Shown here: piece by piece, positions 50,441-59,458 of the stretch | Position numbering within the stretch: the first letter of the stretch is position 1 | How the letters are laid out: the number at the start of each line of letters is the position of its first letter | Assembly (NCBI GenBank): GCA_014377535.1 | Contig: JACMPK010000025.1 | Location: forward strand, 22,633 to 86,632 | Direction: 5' to 3' | DNA from: Gemmatimonadaceae bacterium | GTDB taxonomy: Bacteria > Gemmatimonadota > Gemmatimonadetes > Gemmatimonadales > Gemmatimonadaceae | Length of the DNA stretch: 64,000 nt | The notes under the pieces: generated by a model | Told to the model about the DNA's origin: nothing | Seen by the model: the letters and a program-made list of their open reading frames with translations, nothing else | The model's database searches: none | Position numbers and translations under genes: made by a program

Positions 50441-51569
50441 GTGCGGAGATCAGTTCCTGGAGTTGCGCCGCAGCATCGCGGGCGGTGCGCACCCGGGCTG
50501 CATCGGGCGCTGTCGGGGCAGCCGCAAGATAGTGCTCCCACGCACTCAATGCGGCCGCGTATTCGCCGCGGCGTGCGGCGACATAACCGAACTGTTCCTG
50601 CGCTTCGGGGAGGAGCGGATCGAGCTGCACGGCGACGCGCACTTCCTCCGCCCAGTCGTCGGTGCGCCCCAGCCCGAGCAGCGCTCGACCGGCCAGCACG
50701 TGCGCTGTCGCGTTGCGAGGCGCATGGCCGATCGCAGTGCGTGCGGCCGCCAGCGCAGCCTCGAACCGCGCGTCCACCAGCGCGAGCCGTGCCAGCGCGG
50801 TGAGCTGTGCAACGCCCGCCGCCGCGTCGCCATCGCCCACCAGCGGGGTGCGCGCATCAGTGGTCAGCGCGCCCAGTGCAGTCCAGCGGGACACCCACCG
50901 CGCCGTCTCGAAGACGCGCATCCCCGCCGCCGATGCGACCTGGCGCACGGTGCGGCAGCCGTCCACGCACGACAGCACGCGCCAGCCGTCGGCAGGAACC
51001 GCGAGTTCGCCCTCGGCCTCGCAGTCGCAGACCACCGGTACGGCACCCAGTGATCCGATGCGAAGCTCGATCGCCGGCCACTCGTCGCGGCGACGTGCCG
51101 CATCGAGAAACAGCTCCTCGCCGGACAGGTGCAGCGTTGTGGTCGGCTCGAGCGCGCTCAGCGCCTCGGTGTCGGTGAATGAGAACGTGCCCTCGGCAAA
51201 CGTCGTGAGCTCGAAACAGAGATCGTCGATGAGGCGGCGCGCCACCGTGTCTCGCGTCCGACTGCTCAGCGCCCCCGTCTCCACCAGACCGTCGACGAGC
51301 GAGCGCGGAGGCACCTGGTTGCTGGCCCAGGTGGCGGCGGCCACCCGCTCGTCCGCATCCACGAGTCCTGCTTGCGAGAGGGCGCTGAGCAGCGGCTCTG
51401 GCTCGTCGTCCCAGCGACCCGCGCTGATGGAGCCGTCCGTGAACCGAAGGATCGCGCCGCGCGCGCCAGCGCCGCCGGAAACGCGTAGCGCACCCGTGCG
51501 CTTGCCGCCCGCCAGCAGCTGGATCACCTCGGCGAGGCCGAGGTCGCGGAGGGCGCCTTCCAGAGCCAT
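50427..51569 (-). CDS. DUF4388 (PATAN)-domain protein with C-terminal TPRs
   Basis: MALEGALRDLGLAEVIQLLAGGKRTGALRVSGGAGARGAILRFTDGSISAGRW; TPR tail. Confidence 0.8.
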   Translation of the reverse strand: MALEGALRDLGLAEVIQLLAGGKRTGALRVSGGAGARGAILRFTDGSISAGRWDDEPEPLLSALSQAGLVDADERVAAATWASNQVPPRSLVDGLVETGALSSRTRDTVARRLIDDLCFELTTFAEGTFSFTDTEALSALEPTTTLHLSGEELFLDAARRRDEWPAIELRIGSLGAVPVVCDCEAEGELAVPADGWRVLSCVDGCRTVRQVASAAGMRVFETARWVSRWTALGALTTDARTPLVGDGDAAAGVAQLTALARLALVDARFEAALAAARTAIGHAPRNATAHVLAGRALLGLGRTDDWAEEVRVAVQLDPLLPEAQEQFGYVAARRGEYAAALSAWEHYLAAAPTAPDAARVRTARDAAAQLQELISAHAGS

Positions 51570-54082
51570 CAGCCGCGCACCATGGTCACGGAACCGAGCG
51601 TCACCGGCGTGCGTGGCACGGCGCCGCCGTCATGCTCGGCGGGCGCGAGCCGCGCGCGCGTGGACCAGCGGTCGTCGATCGCATTGCCCGCTGCCACGCG
51701 CCAGTGCTGCATCGCCTCGACCTCGCGTCCGGCGCGCAGCGCCACGAACCCGTGCAAGGTGCGCACGCCGGCATGATCGGGCGCGACCGCGGAGCCGCGC
51801 GCGATCGCGGACATCGCCTGCTCCTCGCGACCCAGTGCCAGCAACGCTTCGGCGAGTGCCACGAGCAGGTCGGCATCGCGCGGATTCGCACGCAGCGGCC
51901 GTACAAGCGCCTGCATGGCATCGCTGGGCCGGCCCATGTCCACCCGCAGCTCGGCAAGTGCGCGCGCGGCGTCGTGGAAGGTGGGCACGCTTTCCAGCGC
52001 GCGAAGCAGTTCCTGCTCCGCTTCCTGCACGCGGCCATCGTCGCGCAGCAACGCGGCAAGGCCGACACGCACCTGCGCGAGATCGGGATCGCCGGCCAGC
52101 GCTGTGCGCAACGCAGACTCCGCGCTGCGCCCACTGGCGTTGCCCGACACATGCATGATCGAGGCGGTGACCGAGGCCGTGGCGAGCATGCCGACCCGCT
52201 GCGAGCCAAGCGGCGACTGATGATCTGTGCCGATCGCGGGCGAGCTCGCAGCCGTCACGCGCAGGAGCGGAATCACCGGGGTGCGCCGCGCAACGCGATG
52301 GTTCACGCCCGTGTGGGACACCGGCGTGCCGCCACGTCGCAGTGCGACCCATGCACCAAGCGGGGTGCGGTTGCGGTCACCCGACTCCACGGTCGGCGCG
52401 GCCTCGCGCATGGGATGCACCGGGACCCGATCGGTCAGCACGACGCTGTGCTCCGACGTGACCATCGGACGTTGCGCCCCACTGAGCATCATCAGCGCCA
52501 TGGCGTCACCACTGACGGCATCGTTCGCGGCCACTTCCAGCAGCACATCGGGCAGTTCGGGCTCGAGCACCATCAAGAAGCGGAATGGTGCAAACTCGTC
52601 CTCGAACGTCATGGCCCGCTTCATGGCCCGCACGCCGTCCTGATAGCGTCCAAGCTGCGAGAGCGTGAACGCGAGGTGATAGGCCGCATCAGCGCATTCG
52701 GGCGCGAGGGTCACCGCGCGCTCAAAGGCGCTACAGGCCTCATGCAGTCGACGCAGCTCGCTGAATGCCACGCCGACGCCGATCCAGGCACGCATGTTCT
52801 GCGGGTCCGCCTCGGTGACACGGCGGAATCCTTCCAGGCATTCGGCGTGGCGTCCGAGCTGTCGCATGACCCACGCCGCGTTGAGCCTCGCCGCCAGCTC
52901 CACCTGGGGCGTTCCCCGCACGCGTTGAAAAGCGCTGATGGCCTCGACGGGATGGTTTTCCAGCGCCTCGACGACACCGCTCACGAGCAGCATGCTGCCG
53001 TGCGCACCATCGCAGGCGAGTGCCTCTCCCAGCGCCAGGCGTGCCTCGCCAAGGTCCCCGTTCCGCACGAGCGCTGCGGCACGTGCGACGAGCGGCGCGA
53101 TGACGCCGGGCTGTGCGACCGCCGCATCGGCGTACGCGGCGGCGGCTTGCGACCATTCGCCGCGCATCAGTCGCGTCTCGGCGACCGCCGCGTGCACATG
53201 GCAGGCCGGTTCACCGCGCGTCAGCGCCGTGTCGAACTCGGCAAGCGCCTGGTCGAAGTAGCCGGTGTTCCGATATGCAATGCCCAGGTTCAGGTGCGCG
53301 CGCGCCTCGCTGCCGGTGTTCGTGCGCGTGACCGGCTTCAGCGTCCGCGCATCGAGTGTGAGATTCATGTCGACGCGCGCGAGGTTCGGATCCAGCTGCA
53401 GTGCGCGCTGTGCTGCCGCCTGCGCTGCGTCAAGTTCTCCCATGTCACCGAGCACGAACGCGAGCAGATGCTGGGGCCAGGCCGCCGACTCGTCGATCTC
53501 GAGCGCGCGCTCGAGAGCCCGTCGCGCCGCCTCGGTCTTGCCGCGACGATACAGAATCTCGCCAGCCAATGCATGCATCGCCACGTTCTCGGGCTCGAGG
53601 CCGAGTGCACGATCGAGCCATGCGGAGGCGCGATCCGGATAGCCGAGGGCCTGTTCCACGAGCGCCATCTCACGCAGCGCGACGAGATCGTCCGGCGTGC
53701 GATCGAGCAGCTCGCCGAGCACCGTCGCGGCATCGGCTGGCCGACCAAGTCGCGCGTGCCACTTGCCCAGTTCCAGTGCGGTGTCGATGTCGTGCGGCGA
53801 CTGGCGCAGCCGATCGGTGAGCTGCTGCACGCGCTCGACGTCGACCGAAGTGCGTGCCGCCATCTGCTGCAGGTTCTGCGACGCGAGCGACATGCGTGCA
53901 TCGACATCCAGCGCGCGCTCGAAGCAGGCCGCGGCCTCGTGCGAGAGGCCACGCCGGGCCAGCATCACGCCGCAATTGTTCTGCGCGCTGGCGTTGGTGA
54001 CGGGCACGCGCTTCGCGATGGCGCGCAGCCGGTCGGCTTCGCGGATCGACAGCTCGGGCATCGCCTGCTGCATCACCGGCAT
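51569..54082 (-). CDS. Large TPR-repeat protein
   Basis: Many TPRs (e.g. ENVAMHALAGEILYRRGKTEAARRALERALEIDES); start MPVMQQAMPELSIREADRL estimated at 54082. Confidence 0.8.
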   Translation of the reverse strand: MPVMQQAMPELSIREADRLRAIAKRVPVTNASAQNNCGVMLARRGLSHEAAACFERALDVDARMSLASQNLQQMAARTSVDVERVQQLTDRLRQSPHDIDTALELGKWHARLGRPADAATVLGELLDRTPDDLVALREMALVEQALGYPDRASAWLDRALGLEPENVAMHALAGEILYRRGKTEAARRALERALEIDESAAWPQHLLAFVLGDMGELDAAQAAAQRALQLDPNLARVDMNLTLDARTLKPVTRTNTGSEARAHLNLGIAYRNTGYFDQALAEFDTALTRGEPACHVHAAVAETRLMRGEWSQAAAAYADAAVAQPGVIAPLVARAAALVRNGDLGEARLALGEALACDGAHGSMLLVSGVVEALENHPVEAISAFQRVRGTPQVELAARLNAAWVMRQLGRHAECLEGFRRVTEADPQNMRAWIGVGVAFSELRRLHEACSAFERAVTLAPECADAAYHLAFTLSQLGRYQDGVRAMKRAMTFEDEFAPFRFLMVLEPELPDVLLEVAANDAVSGDAMALMMLSGAQRPMVTSEHSVVLTDRVPVHPMREAAPTVESGDRNRTPLGAWVALRRGGTPVSHTGVNHRVARRTPVIPLLRVTAASSPAIGTDHQSPLGSQRVGMLATASVTASIMHVSGNASGRSAESALRTALAGDPDLAQVRVGLAALLRDDGRVQEAEQELLRALESVPTFHDAARALAELRVDMGRPSDAMQALVRPLRANPRDADLLVALAEALLALGREEQAMSAIARGSAVAPDHAGVRTLHGFVALRAGREVEAMQHWRVAAGNAIDDRWSTRARLAPAEHDGGAVPRTPVTLGSVTMVRG

Positions 54083-54101
54083 GGACGCTGGACTCCGACG
54101 C

Positions 54102-54734
54102 CTAGGCGAGGTTGATCGCCTGCAGGATCCGCTGCAGCGACGCCGAATCCGGCAGCAGCAGGAAGTATCCGCGCAACGCCTCGCCATCGTCACGCATCTG
54201 GAACTGGCTCTCGACGCAGAACACCACGTCGTGCCCGTCGCCGAACTGCAGGAAGGCGGAGCTCAGCACCGCGCTCGCCATGTCGACGGCCAGCAGTGGC
54301 GGCGACGGCAGCAACATGAGGTGCATGAAGTCGGCCAGTGCATTGAGGTAGGCGCCGCTCAGAATGTTGCCACACTCCTTGAGCGCGCTCTCCTCGAGTA
54401 ACGCGATCGTCGGTGACGATCCGCGCGGCCGCTGCAGCATCAACTCCGACAGGCGGCAGGCCGTGTGCTCCGGGAACACCAGGATCGAGCGTCCCGTCAG
54501 GTCGCCCAGCATCTGCAGCAGGATGACGGCGACGGCGTCTTCCGGGTTATCGACGACATGCCCCGGCACCTCGTCGAGCCGCGTGATCGAGATCGTCGGC
54601 ACGTTGATCATGATCGCCTGCCCCGTCATGGTGGACAGGGCAGTCGCCGCATGGCCGGCGCCGATGTTCGCCACTTCACGCAGCGCGTCGAGCTGCTCCG
54701 GCTTCAGGCTGCGGACATCGCGAGTTGCCAGCAT
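54102..54734 (-). CDS. cheC: CheC-family chemotaxis phosphatase
   Basis: LREVANIGAGHAATALSTMTG and ESALKECGNILSGAYLNALADF (both CheC active-site repeats). Confidence 0.88.
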   Translation of the reverse strand: MLATRDVRSLKPEQLDALREVANIGAGHAATALSTMTGQAIMINVPTISITRLDEVPGHVVDNPEDAVAVILLQMLGDLTGRSILVFPEHTACRLSELMLQRPRGSSPTIALLEESALKECGNILSGAYLNALADFMHLMLLPSPPLLAVDMASAVLSSAFLQFGDGHDVVFCVESQFQMRDDGEALRGYFLLLPDSASLQRILQAINLA

Positions 54735-56614
54735 CAGGGAAGGGTGTTGATGTCCAGAATGAGCGACGGCGTGCCGTCGGAAAGGATGGTGCCACCGCTG
54801 AACGTTCGGGCCGCACCGCGCACACGCTGCAGCGGCTTCACCACGATCTCCTGCTGCGAGGTGCAGGCGTCGACATACAACGCCACGCGTCCCGTCGCAC
54901 CCTCGAGGACGACCAGATGCCCGTAAACGTCATCCGCGGCCGGCAGGCCGAGATGTGAGCGCAGGCTCACGACGCGCATGACCTCCCCATCGATCTCCAC
55001 ATCCACTGATCCGCTGGCCGGTGCATGCAGTTGCAACGCCTCGGCACGATGCGTGGCATGCACGGTCGACAGCGGAATGGAATATGTCTCGCCAGCCACG
55101 CGGACGAGCAGCGCGCGCAGCATCGCCACGCTCAACGGCAGTCGCAGCGTGATGGCGGTGCCTGTGCCCGACGCCGTTGCCAGGTCGAGCCGACCACCCA
55201 GTGACTGCACCCGCGTGAGCACCGCATCGACACCCACGCCGCGGCCCGAGAGTGCGGTCACGCTGCGAGCCGTGCTGAGTCCCGGCCGCGCAAGCAGCTG
55301 CAGCAGCCCCTGATCATCCTGTGCCAAGGCGTCGGCGTCAGGAACACCGTGGGCCGCGGCGCGCGCGGCGACGTGCGCGCGATCCACGCCGCGCCCGTCA
55401 TCGGCCACCGTCACGGCGACCATCGACCCATCCCGTGCGGCGCGCACGACCAGGCGGCCGTGTGCCGGCTTGCCCGCGGCGACACGCGCGTCGCTGGTCT
55501 CGAGCCCATGGTCAATGGCGTTGCGCAGCAGGTGCATGATCGGGTCACTGAGCTCGTCGAGCAGCGAGCGATCGACCTCCAGCTCGCGTCCCTCGAGCAC
55601 GAGGTCGATGTCCTTGCCCAGCGCCTGTGCCGTTTCGCGCACATGGCGCGGAAAGCGGTCAAAGACTTCCGACAGCGGCACCATGCGGCTCACCAGCACG
55701 GCATCACGCAGCTGCGTGATCAGTCGCGAGGCATCGTCGAGCGCCTGCCGCGCCGTCTCGTCCGACGTTGGCACGCTGCGCACGAGCCGATCACGCGCGA
55801 GCACCAGCTCACCGACCAGGTCGAGCAGGTCATCCAGGCGCTCGACCGGGATGCGCACCGTGCGCCCCTGCGCGTGCGGCATCACCTCGCGCCGCTCGAC
55901 TTCGCGCGCGACCTGACAGTCGGCCACCTCGCCCGCGAGAAGTGCCGTGCGCGCAATCAGGGCGGCGTCGAGCGCGGGCGCGTCGGCGGCATGCCCGAGC
56001 CAGAGCGTGAGCGCGCGATCCCACGTGTCTGCGGCTTGCGCGTCGGCATCGGGCGCAACCCGCAAGACCGGCGCGATGGCGGCCAGCCGCCGCTGCACCA
56101 GCAGTGCGCGCGCTGACGGCATCGCGGAATCCGCTGCGATGCGGACTTCCACCCGCCACGACGCGCCGTTTACGCTGGTGGCGCGCTGCACCGTGCGTGT
56201 GGCGTTGTCGCGCGTGCGCGCCCCGCGCGCCGGCGACGTGCGTGGCGTGAGCTCGGCAAGCCGAATCGTGAGTTCGGCGAGGGGCGCATCCGGCGCGATG
56301 CCCTGCTCCGCGGCATCCAGCGCGCTGCGTAACGCGTCGCCCACGTCGATGAGCAACAGGCATTCCTGCCGCTCCATCACGCCACGGTCGCGCACCATCT
56401 CCAGCAACGACTCCGCGGCATGCAGCGTGGCGGCGGCTTCGTCGAAGCCGACCGTGGCGCTCATGCCCTTCAGCGAATGCAGCGAGCGGAAGATCGATTC
56501 CTGCGCCTCGCGCGCGGCGGGTTCCGCCGCCAGCAGCTGGAGGTCGGCCTCCACGCGTGTGAGCAGGTCACGACCCTCCGCGAGGAAGAGCGCGAGCATG
56601 CGCTCGGTGTCCAC
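54734..56614 (-). CDS. cheA: Chemotaxis histidine kinase CheA
   Basis: HPt FRSLHSLKGMSATVGF; LLDLVGELVLARDRL; HLLRNAIDHGLE; GRGVGVDAVLTRVQSLGG; C-terminal CheW-like domain. Confidence 0.95.
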   Translation of the reverse strand: MDTERMLALFLAEGRDLLTRVEADLQLLAAEPAAREAQESIFRSLHSLKGMSATVGFDEAAATLHAAESLLEMVRDRGVMERQECLLLIDVGDALRSALDAAEQGIAPDAPLAELTIRLAELTPRTSPARGARTRDNATRTVQRATSVNGASWRVEVRIAADSAMPSARALLVQRRLAAIAPVLRVAPDADAQAADTWDRALTLWLGHAADAPALDAALIARTALLAGEVADCQVAREVERREVMPHAQGRTVRIPVERLDDLLDLVGELVLARDRLVRSVPTSDETARQALDDASRLITQLRDAVLVSRMVPLSEVFDRFPRHVRETAQALGKDIDLVLEGRELEVDRSLLDELSDPIMHLLRNAIDHGLETSDARVAAGKPAHGRLVVRAARDGSMVAVTVADDGRGVDRAHVAARAAAHGVPDADALAQDDQGLLQLLARPGLSTARSVTALSGRGVGVDAVLTRVQSLGGRLDLATASGTGTAITLRLPLSVAMLRALLVRVAGETYSIPLSTVHATHRAEALQLHAPASGSVDVEIDGEVMRVVSLRSHLGLPAADDVYGHLVVLEGATGRVALYVDACTSQQEIVVKPLQRVRGAARTFSGGTILSDGTPSLILDINTLP

Positions 56615-56655
56615 GATCGCAGACCGTCAGCGGCGGGCGGCGGGCGGCGCGGCAG

Positions 56656-57018
56656 TCAGCCGAGGACGCGCTGCACTGCCTCGATCACGCGGTTCGGCTG
56701 GAACGGCTTCACCACGAAGTCGGACGCACCCGCCTGCAGCGCCTCGTTCACGAGCGCCTGCTGCCCCATGGCGCTGCACATCACGACCTTAGCGTTGGGA
56801 TCCCACGTCGTGATGGCCTTTACGGCGTCGATGCCGCCCATGTCGGGCATGACGATGTCCATCGTGACGAGATCCGGCTTCAGCGCCTTGTATTGCGCCA
56901 CGGCCTGCGCGCCCGTCTCGGCCTGACCGCAGACGGTGAAGCCGGCCTGCTGCAGGATGTCGCCGACGAGCGTGCGCATGAAGAGCGCGTCGTCACATAC
57001 CAGAATCCGATGACTCAT
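56656..57018 (-). CDS. cheY: CheY-like response regulator
   Basis: ILVCDDALFMRTLVGDIL, LVTMDIVMPDMGG, CSAMGQQ, DFVVKPF. Confidence 0.92.
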   Translation of the reverse strand: MSHRILVCDDALFMRTLVGDILQQAGFTVCGQAETGAQAVAQYKALKPDLVTMDIVMPDMGGIDAVKAITTWDPNAKVVMCSAMGQQALVNEALQAGASDFVVKPFQPNRVIEAVQRVLG

Positions 57019-57041
57019 GCGGTGATCCCTGGACGGCCACG

Positions 57042-57548
57042 TTACGTCGCGTGGACCTGATGGAGCAGGAAGTCGTCGGCCAACGCATCCACATCAAGCA
57101 GCGGCAGCGTGGTCCCGGCCACGCTCACCTCACACTGGAGGAACGCATGGCCGTCCGGTCGCGCACCCGAAGGTGCATCGGCAGCGCGAAGCACGGGCAG
57201 CGAATCGACCGCCAGTGCGCACCGTCGTCCTGCCAGGTCCAGCGTCACGATCCATCCCGAGGGATTCGCTGGCGCAACATCGAGCAGGCGTCCGAGATCG
57301 ACGAGCGGGACGAGCGTGCCCCGCACATTGACTACTCCGCAGACGAACGCCGGCGCTCCAGGCAACCGGATCGCCGGCGTTCGCGGCAGCACCTCCCGTG
57401 CCTTGTCGGCCGGCATCGCCACGGCGACGCTGCCACCGACCAGCACCATCATGCGCGCGCCAACGGTGCGGTCGGCGCGCACCGGCTCAGTCGTCGGACT
57501 GTTCGTCGGGTGCGGGTGGGGCGTCATCATGCTCAGGGAAGAAGCCAT
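57042..57548 (-). CDS. cheW: CheW-like coupling protein
   Basis: MPADKAREVLPRTPAIRLPGAPAFVCGVVNVRGTLVPLVDLGRLL; true start may be internal (e.g. near 57452). Confidence 0.85.
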   Translation of the reverse strand: MASSLSMMTPHPHPTNSPTTEPVRADRTVGARMMVLVGGSVAVAMPADKAREVLPRTPAIRLPGAPAFVCGVVNVRGTLVPLVDLGRLLDVAPANPSGWIVTLDLAGRRCALAVDSLPVLRAADAPSGARPDGHAFLQCEVSVAGTTLPLLDVDALADDFLLHQVHAT

Positions 57549-58518
57549 ACAGCTCCAGCAGGTTCACCCCGACCGGCGGCTGGTGCGCGCGGGCGATGGC
57601 GCGAAGCGCGGTGTCCATGTCGGCCGGGAGCTCGCTCCGGAATGCCATCCATTCCGACGTGATCGGGTGCTGCAAGCGGAGCGCCGCGGCGTGCAATGCA
57701 TGACGCCCGGCAGGCAGGCCGGTCACGCGACGCCCACCGCCGCCACCGTACGTGTCGTCGCCCATGACCGGGTGGCCGATGGACGAGAGGTGCACGCGAA
57801 TCTGGTGCGTGCGGCCTGTGTGCAGCTTGCAACGCAGCAGGTCACCGCCGTCGAAGCGTGCGAGCCGATCGATCTCGGTGCGCGCCGTCTTGCCCGAGGC
57901 GATCAGCGTCATCCTGTGCCGGTTGTTCGGATCGCGCCCGATGTTGCCCTCGATGGTCATCCGGTCCTCACGCAGGTGGCCCCAGGTGAGGGCGGCGTAG
58001 CGACGATCCACGCGACGCGCGGCAAGGGCGCCCGAGAGAAGGCGATGGGCGCGATCGGTCTTGGCGACGAGCAGAAGACCCGAGGTTTCCTTGTCGAGGC
58101 GGTGGACGATGCCGGCACGTTCGTCCCCGGCTTCCGACGACAGGTCGCCGCCGCGGCCGACGAGGGCGTGGACCAGCGTACCGGTCCAGTTGCCAGGCGC
58201 GGGGTGCACGACCATGCCGGCGGCCTTGTCGACGACGAGCAGGTGCTCGTCCTCGAAGACGATGGCGAGTGGCAGATCCTCACCGATGATGTCGACTCCT
58301 CGTGGTGCCGGAATCGTGACGCTGATCTGCTGAGATGCTGTTGGGCGATAGCCCGCCTTCTGCAGCTTGTCATCCACTTTCACCATACCGGTCGCGATCA
58401 GCGTCGCGGCAGCGGTGCGGGAGAGGTCGGTGGCGGCGGCGACGATCAGGTCGAGGCGCTGCCCATCGCCCGCGGCTTCGAGTGTCACCGAGCGGGCGAC
58501 TTCACGGGAACTACTCAT
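57487..58518 (-). CDS. RluA/RluD-family pseudouridine synthase
   Basis: N-terminal S4-like domain; VVDKAAGMVVHPAPGNWTGTLVHAL, AGIVHRLDKETSGLLLVAKTD. Confidence 0.93.
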   Translation of the reverse strand: MSSSREVARSVTLEAAGDGQRLDLIVAAATDLSRTAAATLIATGMVKVDDKLQKAGYRPTASQQISVTIPAPRGVDIIGEDLPLAIVFEDEHLLVVDKAAGMVVHPAPGNWTGTLVHALVGRGGDLSSEAGDERAGIVHRLDKETSGLLLVAKTDRAHRLLSGALAARRVDRRYAALTWGHLREDRMTIEGNIGRDPNNRHRMTLIASGKTARTEIDRLARFDGGDLLRCKLHTGRTHQIRVHLSSIGHPVMGDDTYGGGGGRRVTGLPAGRHALHAAALRLQHPITSEWMAFRSELPADMDTALRAIARAHQPPVGVNLLELYGFFPEHDDAPPAPDEQSDD

Positions 58519-58530
58519 GTTTTCAGCTAC

Positions 58531-59058
58531 TCAGTGCGCAGATGAGATATCGCTGGCAGTTGCCGCGACGGCCGCGGCTCGATCTTCACGCCAGAGCACC
58601 CAGGCGAGCAGCAACGCCCCGCAACTGACGCCGACGTCGGCCACGTTGAAGGTCGGCCACCGGTGGTCACCGATGCCGACGTCGATGAAGTCAACCACAC
58701 CCTGACCCGAGCGGATGCGGTCGACGAGGTTTCCGCACGCGCCGCCCAGAATCATCCCGAGCGATGTGAGCTTGAGGGTGTCGCCCTCAGCCGCGTCGCG
58801 GTACATGCGCGTGAGCACGAACACGGCACCCACGGTCAGCGCCATGAAGATCCAGCGCGACCAATTGCCCAGGTGCAGCCCGAAGGCCGCACCTGGATTG
58901 TACAGGAGGGTGAACGTCAGCCACTCGCCCAGCACCTCATGGCGCGTATGGGCCGGTGCAAGCGCACGTACGGCCCACCATTTCGTGACCAGGTCCGTCG
59001 TCAGGAAGGTGACCGCCACCGGCCAGAACAGCCGCGCGTTGCTACTGCTTCTTGCCAT
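58531..59058 (-). CDS. lspA: Signal peptidase II
   Basis: FTLLYNPGAAFGL, GGACGNLVDRIRSGQGVVDFIDVGIGDHRWPTFNVADVGVSCG. Confidence 0.92.
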   Translation of the reverse strand: MARSSSNARLFWPVAVTFLTTDLVTKWWAVRALAPAHTRHEVLGEWLTFTLLYNPGAAFGLHLGNWSRWIFMALTVGAVFVLTRMYRDAAEGDTLKLTSLGMILGGACGNLVDRIRSGQGVVDFIDVGIGDHRWPTFNVADVGVSCGALLLAWVLWREDRAAAVAATASDISSAH

Positions 59059-59458
59059 CTTCCTCTTTCTGCTTGCAATTGATGCAGAAGCGCGCGTGGG
59101 GAAGCGCGTCGAGCCGCTCGAACGCGATCATGCTGCCGCACTCGTGGCACATGCCGAATTTCAACGGCGTGCGATAGATGCGGCGGAGCGCCTGATCCAG
59201 GTGCCACAGGAAGCGGCCCTCCTGACTGGCAAACAGGAATGCCTTTTCCCGCTCCATGGCGTCGGTGCCCTGGTCCGCCATGTGAAAGGAGTATGCACTG
59301 AGGTCGCCATCGCCTTCGGACCCGAAGCGGGTGCCATGATGTCCAAGCTCCTTCAGCACACGCTTCCGCTCCTCGAGCAACCGCTTCTCGAAGTACGTGA
59401 GATCCTTCTTGCTGAAGCCCTTTGCGCCGGGCTTCGGTGCGCTGGCTGAGGAGGTCAT
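59042..59458 (-). CDS. TraR/DksA-type zinc-finger protein
   Basis: MCHECGSMIAFERLDALPHARFCINCKQ (CxxC-CxxC); start ATG 59458. Confidence 0.9.
   Translation of the reverse strand: MTSSASAPKPGAKGFSKKDLTYFEKRLLEERKRVLKELGHHGTRFGSEGDGDLSAYSFHMADQGTDAMEREKAFLFASQEGRFLWHLDQALRRIYRTPLKFGMCHECGSMIAFERLDALPHARFCINCKQKEEDGKKQ

Noticed and set aside
51632-54115. 827-aa plus-strand ORF antisense to the large TPR gene
   Set aside because: High-GC shadow ORF: His/Arg/Gln-rich composition with no domain-like motifs, opposite a convincing TPR protein; not supported as coding.
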